A program made the translations under genes and the position numbers. Shown here in pieces: positions 1-7,338 of a stretch of DNA of 16,786 nucleotides. The stretch lies in NCBI GenBank assembly GCA_041844735.1, contig JBGZBP010000029.1:1-16786 (forward strand). Reading direction: 5' to 3'. The stretch is from CAJPNN01 sp041844735. GTDB lineage: Bacteria > Bacillota > Clostridia > Peptostreptococcales > Anaerovoracaceae. Each line of letters begins with the position of its first letter. Position 1 is the first letter of the stretch. A model generated the notes under the pieces. It did not search any database and was not told the origin of the DNA. It worked only from the letters and a program-made list of their open reading frames with translations.

Positions 1-24
1 ATGATAACGAATATAATTCCTAAC

Positions 25-708
25 TTATTCTTTAAGTATTTTTTCCGTATTACTGTTTAATGCCACATTCTTTAAATTCCCTAAAGGATTATTTTGAAAA
101 TATTTTATCACTTCGATAATACCAAAATCCACCTTAAAAATCAATGATTCATTAGTTTTATCTGCCACTTTATCCCGGCACTTTTCACAAAGTATGCCAC
201 CCTCATTTACAGCAAAATACGGTATTTTAAAATCTTCTCCGCAAGTTAAACACCTGTTGACATTCGGAGCACATCCGAGAAATTTAAGTGCCTTGATTAA
301 ATATCCCAGTGTCAATGTTCCGTATTTACCTTTTCTCTCCTCCAGTTCTCTCATGTACTCCAACAATAAATTAAACATCTGTGGAGATTTCTCATTTTCC
401 GCAAGAACTTTTTCAGTAAACTCCAAAACGTAAGAGGCATGCATGTACTTGTCAATGTCTTCCCCTATTTTAAAAAAACTTTTCAGAACGGTTGCATTGT
501 TTACACTGTATAAATCTCTATTTTTATAAAGTTCGAATTTGCTGTGCGTAAAAGGTCTGAAAGCCAGTCCCGATTTGTTTTTTACTCTTTCACCGACAGA
601 GGAGCCTGCGGTAATTTTACCGAAGTTCAAAGAAAAAATTACAAGAAGCTTTCGCCCGTCGGAAAGAGTCACCGTTTTTAATACAACACCCTCAGTATCT
701 ATATACAT
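25..708 (-). CDS. recO: DNA repair protein RecO, probably ended early
   Basis: RecO anneals single strands and helps load RecA in RecFOR gap repair. The 227-residue product has the typical N-terminal OB-fold opening (VEG/TEGVVLKT-like, then FGKITA) and, near residues 152-177, two CxxC pairs (CLTC and CEKC) that fit the zinc finger of Gram-positive RecO. The ATG at 708 follows an AAGGAA site inside the 3' end of era, with only two bases between the genes, so the two are translationally linked as last genes of the phoH-ybeY-cdd-era operon. Family members are usually about 240-255 residues. Reading on past the TAA at 25-27 in the same frame gives VRNYIRYH up to the window edge, which looks like the usual RecO C-terminal helix. 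I therefore suspect the stop is a nonsense change or sequence error. Identity is secure; integrity is uncertain. Confidence 0.9.
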   Translation of the reverse strand: MYIDTEGVVLKTVTLSDGRKLLVIFSLNFGKITAGSSVGERVKNKSGLAFRPFTHSKFELYKNRDLYSVNNATVLKSFFKIGEDIDKYMHASYVLEFTEKVLAENEKSPQMFNLLLEYMRELEERKGKYGTLTLGYLIKALKFLGCAPNVNRCLTCGEDFKIPYFAVNEGGILCEKCRDKVADKTNESLIFKVDFGIIEVIKYFQNNPLGNLKNVALNSNTEKILKE

Positions 709-710
709 TG

Positions 711-1613
711 CTATTCCTTATTGTTATATCCAAAATTGGAAAGAGCGAAATCGCTGTCTCTCCAATTTTCCTTAACTTTAACCCACAATTCTAAAAATAC
801 CTTGGTACCAAGGAGTGCCTCTATTTCCAACCTTGAACTTTTGCCGATTCCCTTCAGTTTTTTCCCTTCTTTTCCAATGATAATGCCCTTATGAGATTTT
901 CTTTCGCAGTAAATCACCGCTCCAATCTCAGTCATGTTCTTGCCCTCTTTGAACTTTTCTATTTCTATGGCAATACCGTGCGGAATTTCCTGCTCTAAGT
1001 ATAAAAGAGCCTTTTCTCTTATTATTTCACTGACAATAAATCTTTCGGGATGGTCTGTTACCATATCTTCAGGGAAATACATAGGTCCATTCTCAAGAAA
1101 GCCCGTCAGCTCATTCAGTATTACATCTACATTCTTGCCTTCAATAGCAGAAGCCCCAAATATAGCAGAGAACATTCCGGTTTCACTGTATTCATCATAT
1201 ATTCTTTTATATTTATCCGGTTCAAGTAAATCAATCTTGTTTATTACAAGAATTTTAGGTGTTCTGACATCTTTCAGAAGTTCCAAAATATATTTATCGC
1301 CTGTTCCCGATGACAATTCGTCATCAACTATAAGTATTAATACGTCCACCTCATTGAAAGTGTTCACAGCCATTCCCGTCATATAACTGCCCAGCTTATT
1401 TTTCGGCTTATGAATACCGGGCGTATCCAAAAATATCATCTGAACACTTTCCGATTCCTTTTCCGCTATACGGGTATAAATACCTCTTATGCTGTTTCTT
1501 GTAGTCTGAGGTTTATTCGTCGTAATAGAAACTTTCTCCCCTAAAATAGCATTCATAAGTGTTGATTTGCCTACATTCGGTCTGCCTATTATCCCTACAA
1601 ATCCTGATTTCAA
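711..1613 (-). CDS. era: GTPase Era, 30S ribosome assembly factor
   Basis: Era is a membrane-associated GTPase that binds the 3' end of 16S rRNA and helps 30S maturation. The 300-residue product has the usual length. Visible motifs are G1 GRPNVGKS (residues 10-17), G3 DTPGIH, G4 NKID and a G5-like SAIEGKNVD. A C-terminal KH domain follows, with the IIIGKEGKKLKGIG signature that binds rRNA. The start is TTG at 1613, supported by an AAGGAG site eight bases upstream; no ATG fits the conserved N-terminus (KSGFVGIIGRPNVGKS). It lies 18 bases after cdd and 2 bases before recO, the conserved Bacillota order. Confidence 0.97.
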   Translation of the reverse strand: MKSGFVGIIGRPNVGKSTLMNAILGEKVSITTNKPQTTRNSIRGIYTRIAEKESESVQMIFLDTPGIHKPKNKLGSYMTGMAVNTFNEVDVLILIVDDELSSGTGDKYILELLKDVRTPKILVINKIDLLEPDKYKRIYDEYSETGMFSAIFGASAIEGKNVDVILNELTGFLENGPMYFPEDMVTDHPERFIVSEIIREKALLYLEQEIPHGIAIEIEKFKEGKNMTEIGAVIYCERKSHKGIIIGKEGKKLKGIGKSSRLEIEALLGTKVFLELWVKVKENWRDSDFALSNFGYNNKE

Positions 1614-1631
1614 TCCTTTATCTCCTTATTT

Positions 1632-2012
1632 CTATAGCTTAAATCCATGAGGCAGCAATTCTCTCAAAGTAACCGCTTCAAGATTGTCGGGACCATCCCC
1701 TGTAACCACCACAATATCAGGAGCAAACTCATACATGAATTGCCTGCATATTCCACATGGAAAAGCTTCCTTTCCGTTTCCCGATATGGCTATGGCTTTA
1801 AAGCCGTCTTTTTTCCCCATGGTTATAGCCGTTGTAAATGCGTTTCTTTCGGCACATATCGTACCGCCGTATGATGAATTCTCCACATTTACACCGGTAA
1901 CTACCGTTCCGTCCTCAAATAAAACCGCCGCACCCACATTAAACTTTGAAAAAGGTGCATATGCATTTTTACCTGCTTCTACGGATTTTAAAAACAACTC
2001 TTTATATTCCAT
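1632..2012 (-). CDS. cdd: Cytidine deaminase
   Basis: This zinc enzyme deaminates cytidine and deoxycytidine to uridine and deoxyuridine in pyrimidine salvage. The 126-residue product is the size of the tetrameric, single-domain class. It shows the CAE catalytic motif (Cys53, Glu55) and PCGICRQ (Cys86, Cys89), giving the three zinc ligands and the proton-shuttling glutamate, plus the N-terminal YAPFSKFNVGAA substrate-binding segment. The start ATG at 2012 is one base after the ybeY stop, and its GGAGAG site sits inside the ybeY 3' end. In Bacillus the diacylglycerol kinase gene dgkA lies between ybeY and cdd; it is absent here. Confidence 0.97.
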   Translation of the reverse strand: MEYKELFLKSVEAGKNAYAPFSKFNVGAAVLFEDGTVVTGVNVENSSYGGTICAERNAFTTAITMGKKDGFKAIAISGNGKEAFPCGICRQFMYEFAPDIVVVTGDGPDNLEAVTLRELLPHGFKL

Positions 2013-2013
2013 T

Positions 2014-2466
2014 CTATCTCTCCAATCCTATTTTGCTCATTATCAACTCTTCTTTACTACGCATTTCTTCTTTTTCGTTTTCTTCCATGTGATCATATCC
2101 CAGTAAATGGAAAATGCTGTGAACAAAAAGATATACAAGTTCTCTTTCAGGAGAATGTCCGAAATCATCAGCTTGAAGTAATGCCTGTTCAGGACAAATA
2201 ACCACATCTCCTATGCAGATTTCTCCTTTCTCAGGTACATCATTTAAATCATCAAATTGAGGAAATGAAAGCACATCCGTAACTTTGTCCACATCTCTGT
2301 ATTCCTTATTTAACTCCCTTATTTCCTCCTCGTCGACAAAAGTAACGCTGACAACTACATTTTCAGGATTCAATCCTTCCTCAACGGCACAAAGTTCTCC
2401 TGCCTCTCTCATTTTGTCGACAACAATCTGTCCCGGTACCCTTTCTTCACTGAATATGATGTTCAT
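2014..2466 (-). CDS. ybeY: Endoribonuclease YbeY, rRNA maturation factor
   Basis: YbeY is a zinc-dependent endoribonuclease needed for 16S rRNA 3' maturation and ribosome quality control. The signature HSIFHLLGYDH (about residues 116-126) supplies the three histidines that bind the metal, and VTDVLSFPQ is the other family hallmark. An upstream GTG at 2472 is also in frame but lies one base after the GGGG of the ribosome site, so I take the ATG at 2466, which has a 7-base spacer and gives MNIIFSEERV, 150 residues. It follows phoH by 20 bases, the near-universal phoH-ybeY pairing. Confidence 0.96.
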   Translation of the reverse strand: MNIIFSEERVPGQIVVDKMREAGELCAVEEGLNPENVVVSVTFVDEEEIRELNKEYRDVDKVTDVLSFPQFDDLNDVPEKGEICIGDVVICPEQALLQADDFGHSPERELVYLFVHSIFHLLGYDHMEENEKEEMRSKEELIMSKIGLER

Positions 2467-2486
2467 AGCCACACCCCTTTACTTTT

Positions 2487-3470
2487 TTATTCCTCATCAG
2501 TCTGAGGATTTTCACGATAATACACATCGTATGCACTAATAATTTTTTTAACAAGTTCATGCCTTACAACGTCTATATCTTTCAAATAGCAAAAGTCAAT
2601 ATCTTTAACATTTTTTAATACCTTTGTCGCTTCCACAAGTCCGGACTTTTTCCCGCGAGGCAAGTCAATCTGTGTAATATCTCCGGTCACCACCGCCTTT
2701 GAACCGAACCCTAATCTTGTAAGAAACATTTTCATCTGTTCTCTTGTAGTGTTTTGTGCCTCATCGAGTATTATAAAGGAATTGTCAAGAGTCCTTCCTC
2801 TCATATAAGCAAGGGGAACAATTTCTATTACTTCTTTTTCTTTAAGCCTCATTGCCCCTTCTCTGCCAAGCATATCATATAATGCATCATATAGAGGTCT
2901 AAGATACGGATCGACCTTTTCCTGCAAATCTCCCGGCAAAAATCCAAGTTTCTCTCCCGCTTCAACTGCCGGTCTTGCAAGAATAATTTTTTGAGCTTCC
3001 TTATTTTTAAATGCATTTACAGCCATTGCCACTGCAATATATGTTTTTCCTGTTCCAGCCGGTCCGATTCCGAATACTATATCCTTTTTTCTTATGCTGT
3101 TTACATAATCTTTCTGTCCGATAGTTTTAGGCTTTAACGGTTTTCCTTTATGAGTAAAACAAATAATATCCCTGTTTATTTTGCTTTCCTTATACGATAT
3201 TCCGTTCTCCCAAAGGCTGATTGCATAATTAATTTTCTGTGTGTCAAGCTTCTCTCCCATAGAAATCATATCCGTCATATTTAATAAGACTTCCTTGGCT
3301 TCTTTCATTTTGTCGCCTTTTATATAAATATCATCATTTCTTTGCGTAATTGTAACCGAAAATCGGTCCTCTAAAATTTTCAGGTTTGCGTCAAGGCTTC
3401 CGAACAGCTCGCCTCTGTCAATATTTTCGTCAACTGTAAACCTTTCTGTTTCTGACAATATATTTTCCAA
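2487..3470 (-). CDS. phoH: PhoH-family ATPase (PhoH-like protein)
   Basis: PhoH-like proteins are P-loop ATPases thought to act in RNA metabolism beside YbeY; the exact reaction is not settled. The 327-residue protein has an N-terminal KH-like region (about residues 20-75), a Walker A GPAGTGKT (136-143), a Walker B IILDEAQN (about 233-240) and the GFLPGD and VTGD segments of the family. The start is TTG at 3470 with an AAGGAG site seven bases upstream; no nearby ATG is better placed. It is the first gene of the phoH-ybeY-cdd-era-recO run. A candidate extended -10 promoter lies at 3505-3513. yqfC and yqfD, which often precede phoH in Bacillota, are not here; a repeat region stands in their place. 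Confidence 0.95.
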   Translation of the reverse strand: MENILSETERFTVDENIDRGELFGSLDANLKILEDRFSVTITQRNDDIYIKGDKMKEAKEVLLNMTDMISMGEKLDTQKINYAISLWENGISYKESKINRDIICFTHKGKPLKPKTIGQKDYVNSIRKKDIVFGIGPAGTGKTYIAVAMAVNAFKNKEAQKIILARPAVEAGEKLGFLPGDLQEKVDPYLRPLYDALYDMLGREGAMRLKEKEVIEIVPLAYMRGRTLDNSFIILDEAQNTTREQMKMFLTRLGFGSKAVVTGDITQIDLPRGKKSGLVEATKVLKNVKDIDFCYLKDIDVVRHELVKKIISAYDVYYRENPQTDEE

Positions 3471-3504
3471 AAATTGCTCCTTTTCGTTTTAAATATTTCT
3501 TATC

Positions 3505-3513
3505 ATTGTACCA
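3505..3513 (-). promoter_or_regulatory. phoH: Candidate phoH promoter (extended -10)
   Basis: On the minus strand the sequence reads TGGTACAAT, an extended -10 element, about 35 bases upstream of the phoH TTG start. No convincing -35 hexamer is seen 16-18 bases further upstream. A promoter is expected here because the preceding rpsU-yqeY unit ends in a strong terminator at 3942-3970. Confidence 0.45.
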
Positions 3514-3579
3514 TATTTTTTATCTAAATACAGCATTAAATACTGCAAATCAAACCGAAACATTTGCATTCAAATATTG

Positions 3580-3675
3580 CAATCACATGATAAATATCCA
3601 ACAATCCGATTCCGATATATGTCAGGCATTGCAGACTTGTGAAGTGACTATTACGACAAGTGCTGTCATTTGTCT
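3580..3675. repeat. Intergenic direct repeat, copy 1
   Basis: This is one of two direct copies of a non-coding module of about 95 bases between phoH and yqeY. Bases 3603-3675 are identical over 73 bases to 3843-3915, and the preceding 23 bases (caatcacat...) match with a few changes and one gap. The copies are 240 bases apart. The shared block contains ttgtgaagtgact and gctgtcatttgtc, which can pair imperfectly. I see no open reading frame with a ribosome site across both copies, so this looks like a repeated intergenic element rather than a gene. Confidence 0.85.
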
Positions 3676-3815
3676 GCGAAAAGTGCAGAAGAGTGTGTAA
3701 ATTCTTTCTGTCCTTGTTATCTAATTCAACTTAAAACAAGGAACAGAAAATTTACTAACGACACAAACTTTTCACAGCCACAAATGCAAACGAGGAGTAC
3801 CGAGTCACTGAACAA
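3640..3815. repeat. Long imperfect inverted repeat
   Basis: The spacer between the two direct repeats and the flank of copy 1 form a long imperfect palindrome. The core arms are 3697-3718 (gtaaattctttctgtccttg...) and 3735-3755 (aacaaggaacagaaaattta...) around a 16-base loop. Pairing resumes further out: ctgcgaaaagt near 3675 against acttttcacag near 3769, then agtgact near 3643 against agtcact near 3803. Together the arms could form a stem-loop of about 170 bases with internal bulges. Such structure between direct repeats suggests a MITE-like element or a structured RNA; which of these is not decided by sequence alone. Confidence 0.65.
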
Positions 3816-3820
3816 GACTT

Positions 3821-3915
3821 CAATCACATAACAAATATCCAAAATCCGATTCCGATATATGTCAGGCATTGCAGACTTGTGAAGTGACTATTACGACAAG
3901 TGCTGTCATTTGTCT
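3821..3915. repeat. Intergenic direct repeat, copy 2
   Basis: This is the second copy of the module, identical to copy 1 over 3843-3915 and slightly diverged over 3821-3842. It ends about 25 bases before the U-tract side of the yqeY terminator. The perfect identity of the 73-base block next to diverged flanks suggests recent duplication, gene conversion, or constraint on that block. Confidence 0.85.
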
Positions 3916-3941
3916 ATGTGCAAGACTTACAAAGTAAATAC

Positions 3942-3970
3942 AAAAAAACACCCGAGATTTCCTCGAGTGT
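3942..3970 (-). terminator. Intrinsic terminator of rpsU-yqeY
   Basis: The minus-strand RNA reads ACACUCGAG-GAAAU-CUCGGGUGU followed by seven U (opposite 3942-3948). The nine-pair stem is complete with one U-G pair, and it lies 11 bases after the yqeY stop codon. This is a textbook Rho-independent terminator. Confidence 0.92.
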
Positions 3971-3981
3971 CAATTTCAAGA

Positions 3982-4428
3982 TTATGCAAGAAATTCCTCA
4001 ACTGCTTTTTTCACTGCACCGCCGTCAGCTAACCCTTTAACCTTAGGCATTACTGCTCCCATCAGCTTGCCCATATTCCCCTTGCCACCGTCTATTCCCA
4101 TCGAATCTGCGGTTTCCTTAACTATCTCCGCTAATTTTTCAGAAGAAAGTTGCTCAGGCAAATATGTCATTAAAATTTCTATTTCGTTGTTGTATGATTC
4201 CAAAAGATCTGTTCTTCCGGCCTTTTCAAAATCGGCGAGGGCGTCTTTTCTCATTTTCACTTGTTTTGTTAAAATTGCCAAAACACCTTCATCGTCAAGT
4301 TCTTCTCTATTATCAACTTCATACTGTTTAATGGCAGCACGAACAAAGTTTACTGTGTTCTTTCTAACTTCATCACGAGCCTTCATAGCACATTTGAAGT
4401 CTTCCGTTAATCTTTCTTTTAAGGTCAA
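3982..4428 (-). CDS. yqeY: YqeY/GatB-like domain protein
   Basis: YqeY-family proteins resemble the tail domain of GatB, which contacts tRNA in the amidotransferase that makes Gln-tRNA and Asn-tRNA; the role of the free-standing protein is unclear. The typical opening LKERLTEDFKCAMKARDEVRKNTV and the C-terminal GGKGNMGKLMGAVMPKVKGLADG are both present. A GTG at 4437 is in frame but is part of the GAGGTG ribosome site, so I choose the TTG at 4428, six bases downstream of that site, which gives MTLKERL and 148 residues, the usual family length. It follows rpsU by 37 bases, the common rpsU-yqeY operon. Confidence 0.93.
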   Translation of the reverse strand: MTLKERLTEDFKCAMKARDEVRKNTVNFVRAAIKQYEVDNREELDDEGVLAILTKQVKMRKDALADFEKAGRTDLLESYNNEIEILMTYLPEQLSSEKLAEIVKETADSMGIDGGKGNMGKLMGAVMPKVKGLADGGAVKKAVEEFLA

Positions 4429-4465
4429 ATATAACACCTCTAATCTATATCTACAAATCCAAAGC

Positions 4466-4645
4466 TTAGAATTTCTTAGCTTTTTTTCTTGCAGCCTCAG
4501 ATTTCTTCTTTCTCTTTACGCTTGGCTTCTCGTAATGCTCTCTTTTTCTAAGTTCAGACATTACTCCGTCTCTTGCGCAAGAACGCTTAAATCTCTTTAG
4601 AGCACTTTCAAGGCTCTCATTTTCTCTTACAACTACCTGTGCCAT
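4466..4645 (-). CDS. rpsU: 30S ribosomal protein S21
   Basis: This small basic protein of the 30S subunit helps mRNA binding at the platform. The 59-residue product begins MAQVVVRENESLESALKRF and has the conserved RKREHYEKPS segment, then a lysine- and arginine-rich tail ending AARKKAKKF. The ATG at 4645 is preceded by a strong AGGAGGTGA site about nine to twelve bases upstream. A good sigma-A type promoter lies at 4717-4745, giving a leader of roughly 65 bases, and yqeY follows in the same transcript. Confidence 0.97.
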   Translation of the reverse strand: MAQVVVRENESLESALKRFKRSCARDGVMSELRKREHYEKPSVKRKKKSEAARKKAKKF

Positions 4646-4716
4646 GTATCCAATTCACCTCCTGACCTCTAATGAACTAATATACCGGAGATCATTAAAT
4701 AATCTACAACATAAGC

Positions 4717-4745
4717 ATTATACAATTATTTTACCAACAAATCAA
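4717..4745 (-). promoter_or_regulatory. rpsU: rpsU-yqeY promoter
   Basis: The minus strand shows TTGATT (4740-4745), a 17-base spacer and TATAAT (4717-4722). This is a near-consensus vegetative promoter, about 70 bases upstream of the rpsU start codon and just beyond the end of the HIT gene. Confidence 0.8.
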
Positions 4746-4768
4746 GTGTTTTTTGCCCTTTGCCCAAA

Positions 4769-5110
4769 TCAACCCGGCGGCCATGTCATTTTTCTCTTGC
4801 CCAGCAAATGAAAATGCAGGTGTTTTACCGTTTGAAACCCGTCTTCTCCACAGTTATTTACAAGTCTATATCCATTCTCCAAACCTAAAATTTCAGCAAT
4901 TTCTTTCACTTTCACCATTAGGTGTCCCATGATTTCTAAATCCTCCGGCTTTACATCATCAAGAGAAGATATATGCTTTTTCGGTATTATCAATACATGA
5001 ACAGGTGCCTGCGGTTCAAGGTCATGGAAACACACGATTTTTTCATCTTCATATACAACATTTGACGGTATGTCTTTCTCTGCAATACTGCAAAATATAC
5101 AATCTGACAT
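4769..5110 (-). CDS. HIT family (histidine triad) protein, HINT type
   Basis: Histidine-triad proteins of this class hydrolyse nucleoside phosphoramidates and related adenylyl compounds; the physiological substrate in bacteria is usually unknown. The 113-residue protein has the catalytic triad HLHFHLL (residues 97-103), the IIPKKHI strand, and a CIFC pair at residues 4-7 typical of HINT proteins. The final WPPG also matches HINT-branch ends. The ATG at 5110 has an AAAGGAAG site at good distance. It lies 86 bases after mtaB, with its own candidate promoter in the gap. Confidence 0.94.
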   Translation of the reverse strand: MSDCIFCSIAEKDIPSNVVYEDEKIVCFHDLEPQAPVHVLIIPKKHISSLDDVKPEDLEIMGHLMVKVKEIAEILGLENGYRLVNNCGEDGFQTVKHLHFHLLGKRKMTWPPG

Positions 5111-5162
5111 ATGCTTACTTCCTTTCTATCAATCTATATTTATTTAAATTTTACATATACTC

Positions 5163-5191
5163 ATTTTAATCCATCATACGAAGTTGTACAA
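5163..5191 (-). promoter_or_regulatory. Candidate promoter of the HIT gene
   Basis: On the minus strand TTGTAC (5186-5191), a 17-base spacer and TAAAAT (5163-5168) lie between mtaB and the HIT gene. The spacing is ideal and the hexamers match the consensus moderately. Read-through from mtaB is also possible, since no terminator is seen in the gap. Confidence 0.4.
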
Positions 5192-5196
5192 GGCAT

Positions 5197-6537
5197 TTAG
5201 ACCGGTTCGCATAATACTCCGTCCTTATACAGAGAGCCAATTCTCACTTTTACAAATTCGTTTATGCAGTTTTCCTGCAATCGACTTGCAGGTATGTAAC
5301 TTTTTATGTAGTTTTCCGTATATCCTGTCAAATATTCTTTTTCAGCGGTAAATTCTTCAACAAGCACTGTTCTTTCCTGTCCTATGCATGATTCGAAAAA
5401 TTTCTTCGAAATTTCGTTTCCAAATTTTAGCAGTTCTTCACTCCTTTTATTTTTAACGTCCGGAGAAACATGCCCTTTCATGACAGCCGCTTTCGTTCCC
5501 GTTCTCTTAGAATATTTAAATCCGTGAACCCTGCAAAATCTCACTTTTCCTATAAGGCTGAGGCTGTTTTTAAAATCCTCCTCCGTTTCTCCCGGAAATC
5601 CGACGATTATGTCCGTAGTAATGCCGTATCCCTCATCATGCTCCCTTAAAGCCTCTACAATGTCCATGTATTCTGCCGTATCGTACCGTCTGTTCATCAA
5701 TTTTAAAATACGATCACTTCCGCTTTGCACCGACAAATGCAAATGAGGACAGAGCCTTTTGTATTTCAGCAGTCTTTTTACATACTGACGGTTTACCACC
5801 GTAGGTTCAAGAGAACTAAGCCTTATGCGGAAATCTCCCTCCATTTCTTCAAGTGCCTTGATTATTATTTCGATTCCGTAAATCTCCTTATCTGCATCAC
5901 TTTTTTGAAATCCTTCTTCCATTCCGTAAAGTGCGGTATTTATTCCTGTAAGAATCAATTCTTTAAAGCCTTTTCCAATGAGACTTTTCGCCTCTGCTAT
6001 TACATCTTCAGATTTTCTGCTTCTAACCATTCCTCTGGCATACGGTATTATGCAATAAGAACAAAATCTGTTGCACCCCTCTTGGATTTTCAGGTATGCT
6101 CTTGTTCTTGATTCCATAGATGTAATAATGCCTGTTTCCTCATAAATGTTCAATTGCTCGTATTCGTCGATTCGTCTCACTGTCTCCTTGCTGTCATCTG
6201 TATGATAATTTTCCACAAGTTCCACAAGAATGCTTTTTTGATTTGTTCCCGTCACTATATCTACCTCATGGATAGATGCCACTTCCTCAGGACTTACCTG
6301 TGCATAACAGCCTGTGACAGCCACTATACTTTTAGGATTTATTTTTTTCATTTTCCTTATATACTGCCTTGACTTTCTATCTGCCAAACTTGTTACAGTA
6401 CAGGTGTTTATAATATATGCATCTGCAAATTCCGTTTCTTCAACTATTTGATGGTCATGCTCCGCAAATCGTTCTTTCAGCATTTCAGTTTCATATTGAT
6501 TTACTTTGCATCCCAGCGTATGAAAAGCAATTTTCAT
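5197..6537 (-). CDS. mtaB: tRNA t6A37 methylthiotransferase MtaB
   Basis: MtaB is a radical-SAM enzyme that converts t6A to ms2t6A at position 37 of tRNAs reading ANN codons. The 446-residue product begins MKIAFHTLGCKVNQYE, the MtaB form of the N-terminal methylthiotransferase domain. Cys10, Cys46 and Cys77 are the expected ligands of the auxiliary cluster. CNRFCSYC (155-162) is the CxxxCxxC radical-SAM motif. The last 60 or so residues fit a TRAM RNA-binding domain. The ATG at 6537 has only a weak AGGATGAG site, but the N-terminus is conserved from the first residue. It lies 33 bases after rsmE. Confidence 0.95.
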   Translation of the reverse strand: MKIAFHTLGCKVNQYETEMLKERFAEHDHQIVEETEFADAYIINTCTVTSLADRKSRQYIRKMKKINPKSIVAVTGCYAQVSPEEVASIHEVDIVTGTNQKSILVELVENYHTDDSKETVRRIDEYEQLNIYEETGIITSMESRTRAYLKIQEGCNRFCSYCIIPYARGMVRSRKSEDVIAEAKSLIGKGFKELILTGINTALYGMEEGFQKSDADKEIYGIEIIIKALEEMEGDFRIRLSSLEPTVVNRQYVKRLLKYKRLCPHLHLSVQSGSDRILKLMNRRYDTAEYMDIVEALREHDEGYGITTDIIVGFPGETEEDFKNSLSLIGKVRFCRVHGFKYSKRTGTKAAVMKGHVSPDVKNKRSEELLKFGNEISKKFFESCIGQERTVLVEEFTAEKEYLTGYTENYIKSYIPASRLQENCINEFVKVRIGSLYKDGVLCEPV

Positions 6538-6570
6538 AAATTTCTCATCCTGTCATCTTTCTATTTTCAA

Positions 6571-7308
6571 TTAAAGCTCCAATTCGTACATTGTCATTGC
6601 AACTGTTGCAATACCTGCAGTTTCCGTTCTCAGAGTAGTTTTTCCGAGCGTGACACATTCTGTGCCCATATTTTTTAGAACTGCTGCCTCTTCATCGGAA
6701 AATCCGCCCTCCGGACCGATTATAATTGCCACATTCTCCGGTTTATTCTTTATTTCTCTAAGGGCATCTTTTATGCTTCTGTTTTCTTCATTTTCGTAGG
6801 GAAACAATACAAGGTCGAAAGTTTCCAATTCTGCTACCATTTCCTTAAAATTTTTCTCTTGTAAGATTTGCGGTATAATGCCTCTTTTGCACTGTTTCAC
6901 AGCTTCATCTGCAATTTTCTGCCATCTTTCGATTTTCTTCCCGAACTTACCGTTGTCCGTAACTACAGTTCTCGCTGTAAATACAGGAACTATTGCAGTT
7001 ACTCCCAACTCTACATTTTTTTGGATTATAAGTTCCATTTTACCCTGTTTCGGAACTCCTTGAAATAACGTAATTTTGGTAAAAGGCTCATTTGCAAATT
7101 TTTGTTTGTCAACAATTTTGGCTTGAATTCTGTCCTTTTCGATTTCCGCAATTTCAGCAATATATTCCCAGCAAACCGAATCGGAAATTTCTATTTCATC
7201 GCCCTCTTTCAGTCTCAAAACTTTTGAAATGTGCTTTATATCCTGTTCATCTGAAATATAAATCTTATTATCGTAAACAGCCTCAGGCTGTACAAAAAAT
7301 CTGTTCAT
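6571..7308 (-). CDS. rsmE: 16S rRNA m3U1498 methyltransferase RsmE
   Basis: RsmE methylates N3 of U1498 in 16S rRNA in the assembled 30S subunit, using S-adenosylmethionine. The 245-residue protein has an N-terminal PUA-like region (starting MNRFFV and including HISKVLRLKEGDEI) and a C-terminal SPOUT knot fold. The cofactor-binding signatures IIGPEGGFSDEE and LGKTTLRTETA are both intact. The ATG at 7308 follows AAAGGAG by five bases. It lies 30 bases after prmA, the usual Bacillota order prmA-rsmE-mtaB. Confidence 0.96.
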   Translation of the reverse strand: MNRFFVQPEAVYDNKIYISDEQDIKHISKVLRLKEGDEIEISDSVCWEYIAEIAEIEKDRIQAKIVDKQKFANEPFTKITLFQGVPKQGKMELIIQKNVELGVTAIVPVFTARTVVTDNGKFGKKIERWQKIADEAVKQCKRGIIPQILQEKNFKEMVAELETFDLVLFPYENEENRSIKDALREIKNKPENVAIIIGPEGGFSDEEAAVLKNMGTECVTLGKTTLRTETAGIATVAMTMYELEL

Positions 7309-7338
7309 TTTACTCCTTTGTACTTGTCAACGAATTTA

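Noticed and set aside
934..1386. Plus-strand open frame of 150 codons opposite era
   Set aside because: It is the antisense shadow of a well-conserved gene, with no ribosome site or recognisable protein.
3506..3700. Plus-strand open frame of 64 codons in the repeat region
   Set aside because: It runs across the direct repeat and palindrome, has no good ribosome site, is not preserved in the second repeat copy, and resembles no known protein.
3580..3915. Insertion sequence
   Set aside because: No transposase frame or clean terminal inverted repeats with target duplication are visible; at most it is a non-autonomous element.
4746..4768. Terminator after the HIT gene
   Set aside because: The minus strand reads GGGCAAAGGGCAAAAAACA, a direct rather than inverted repeat, so no stem forms.
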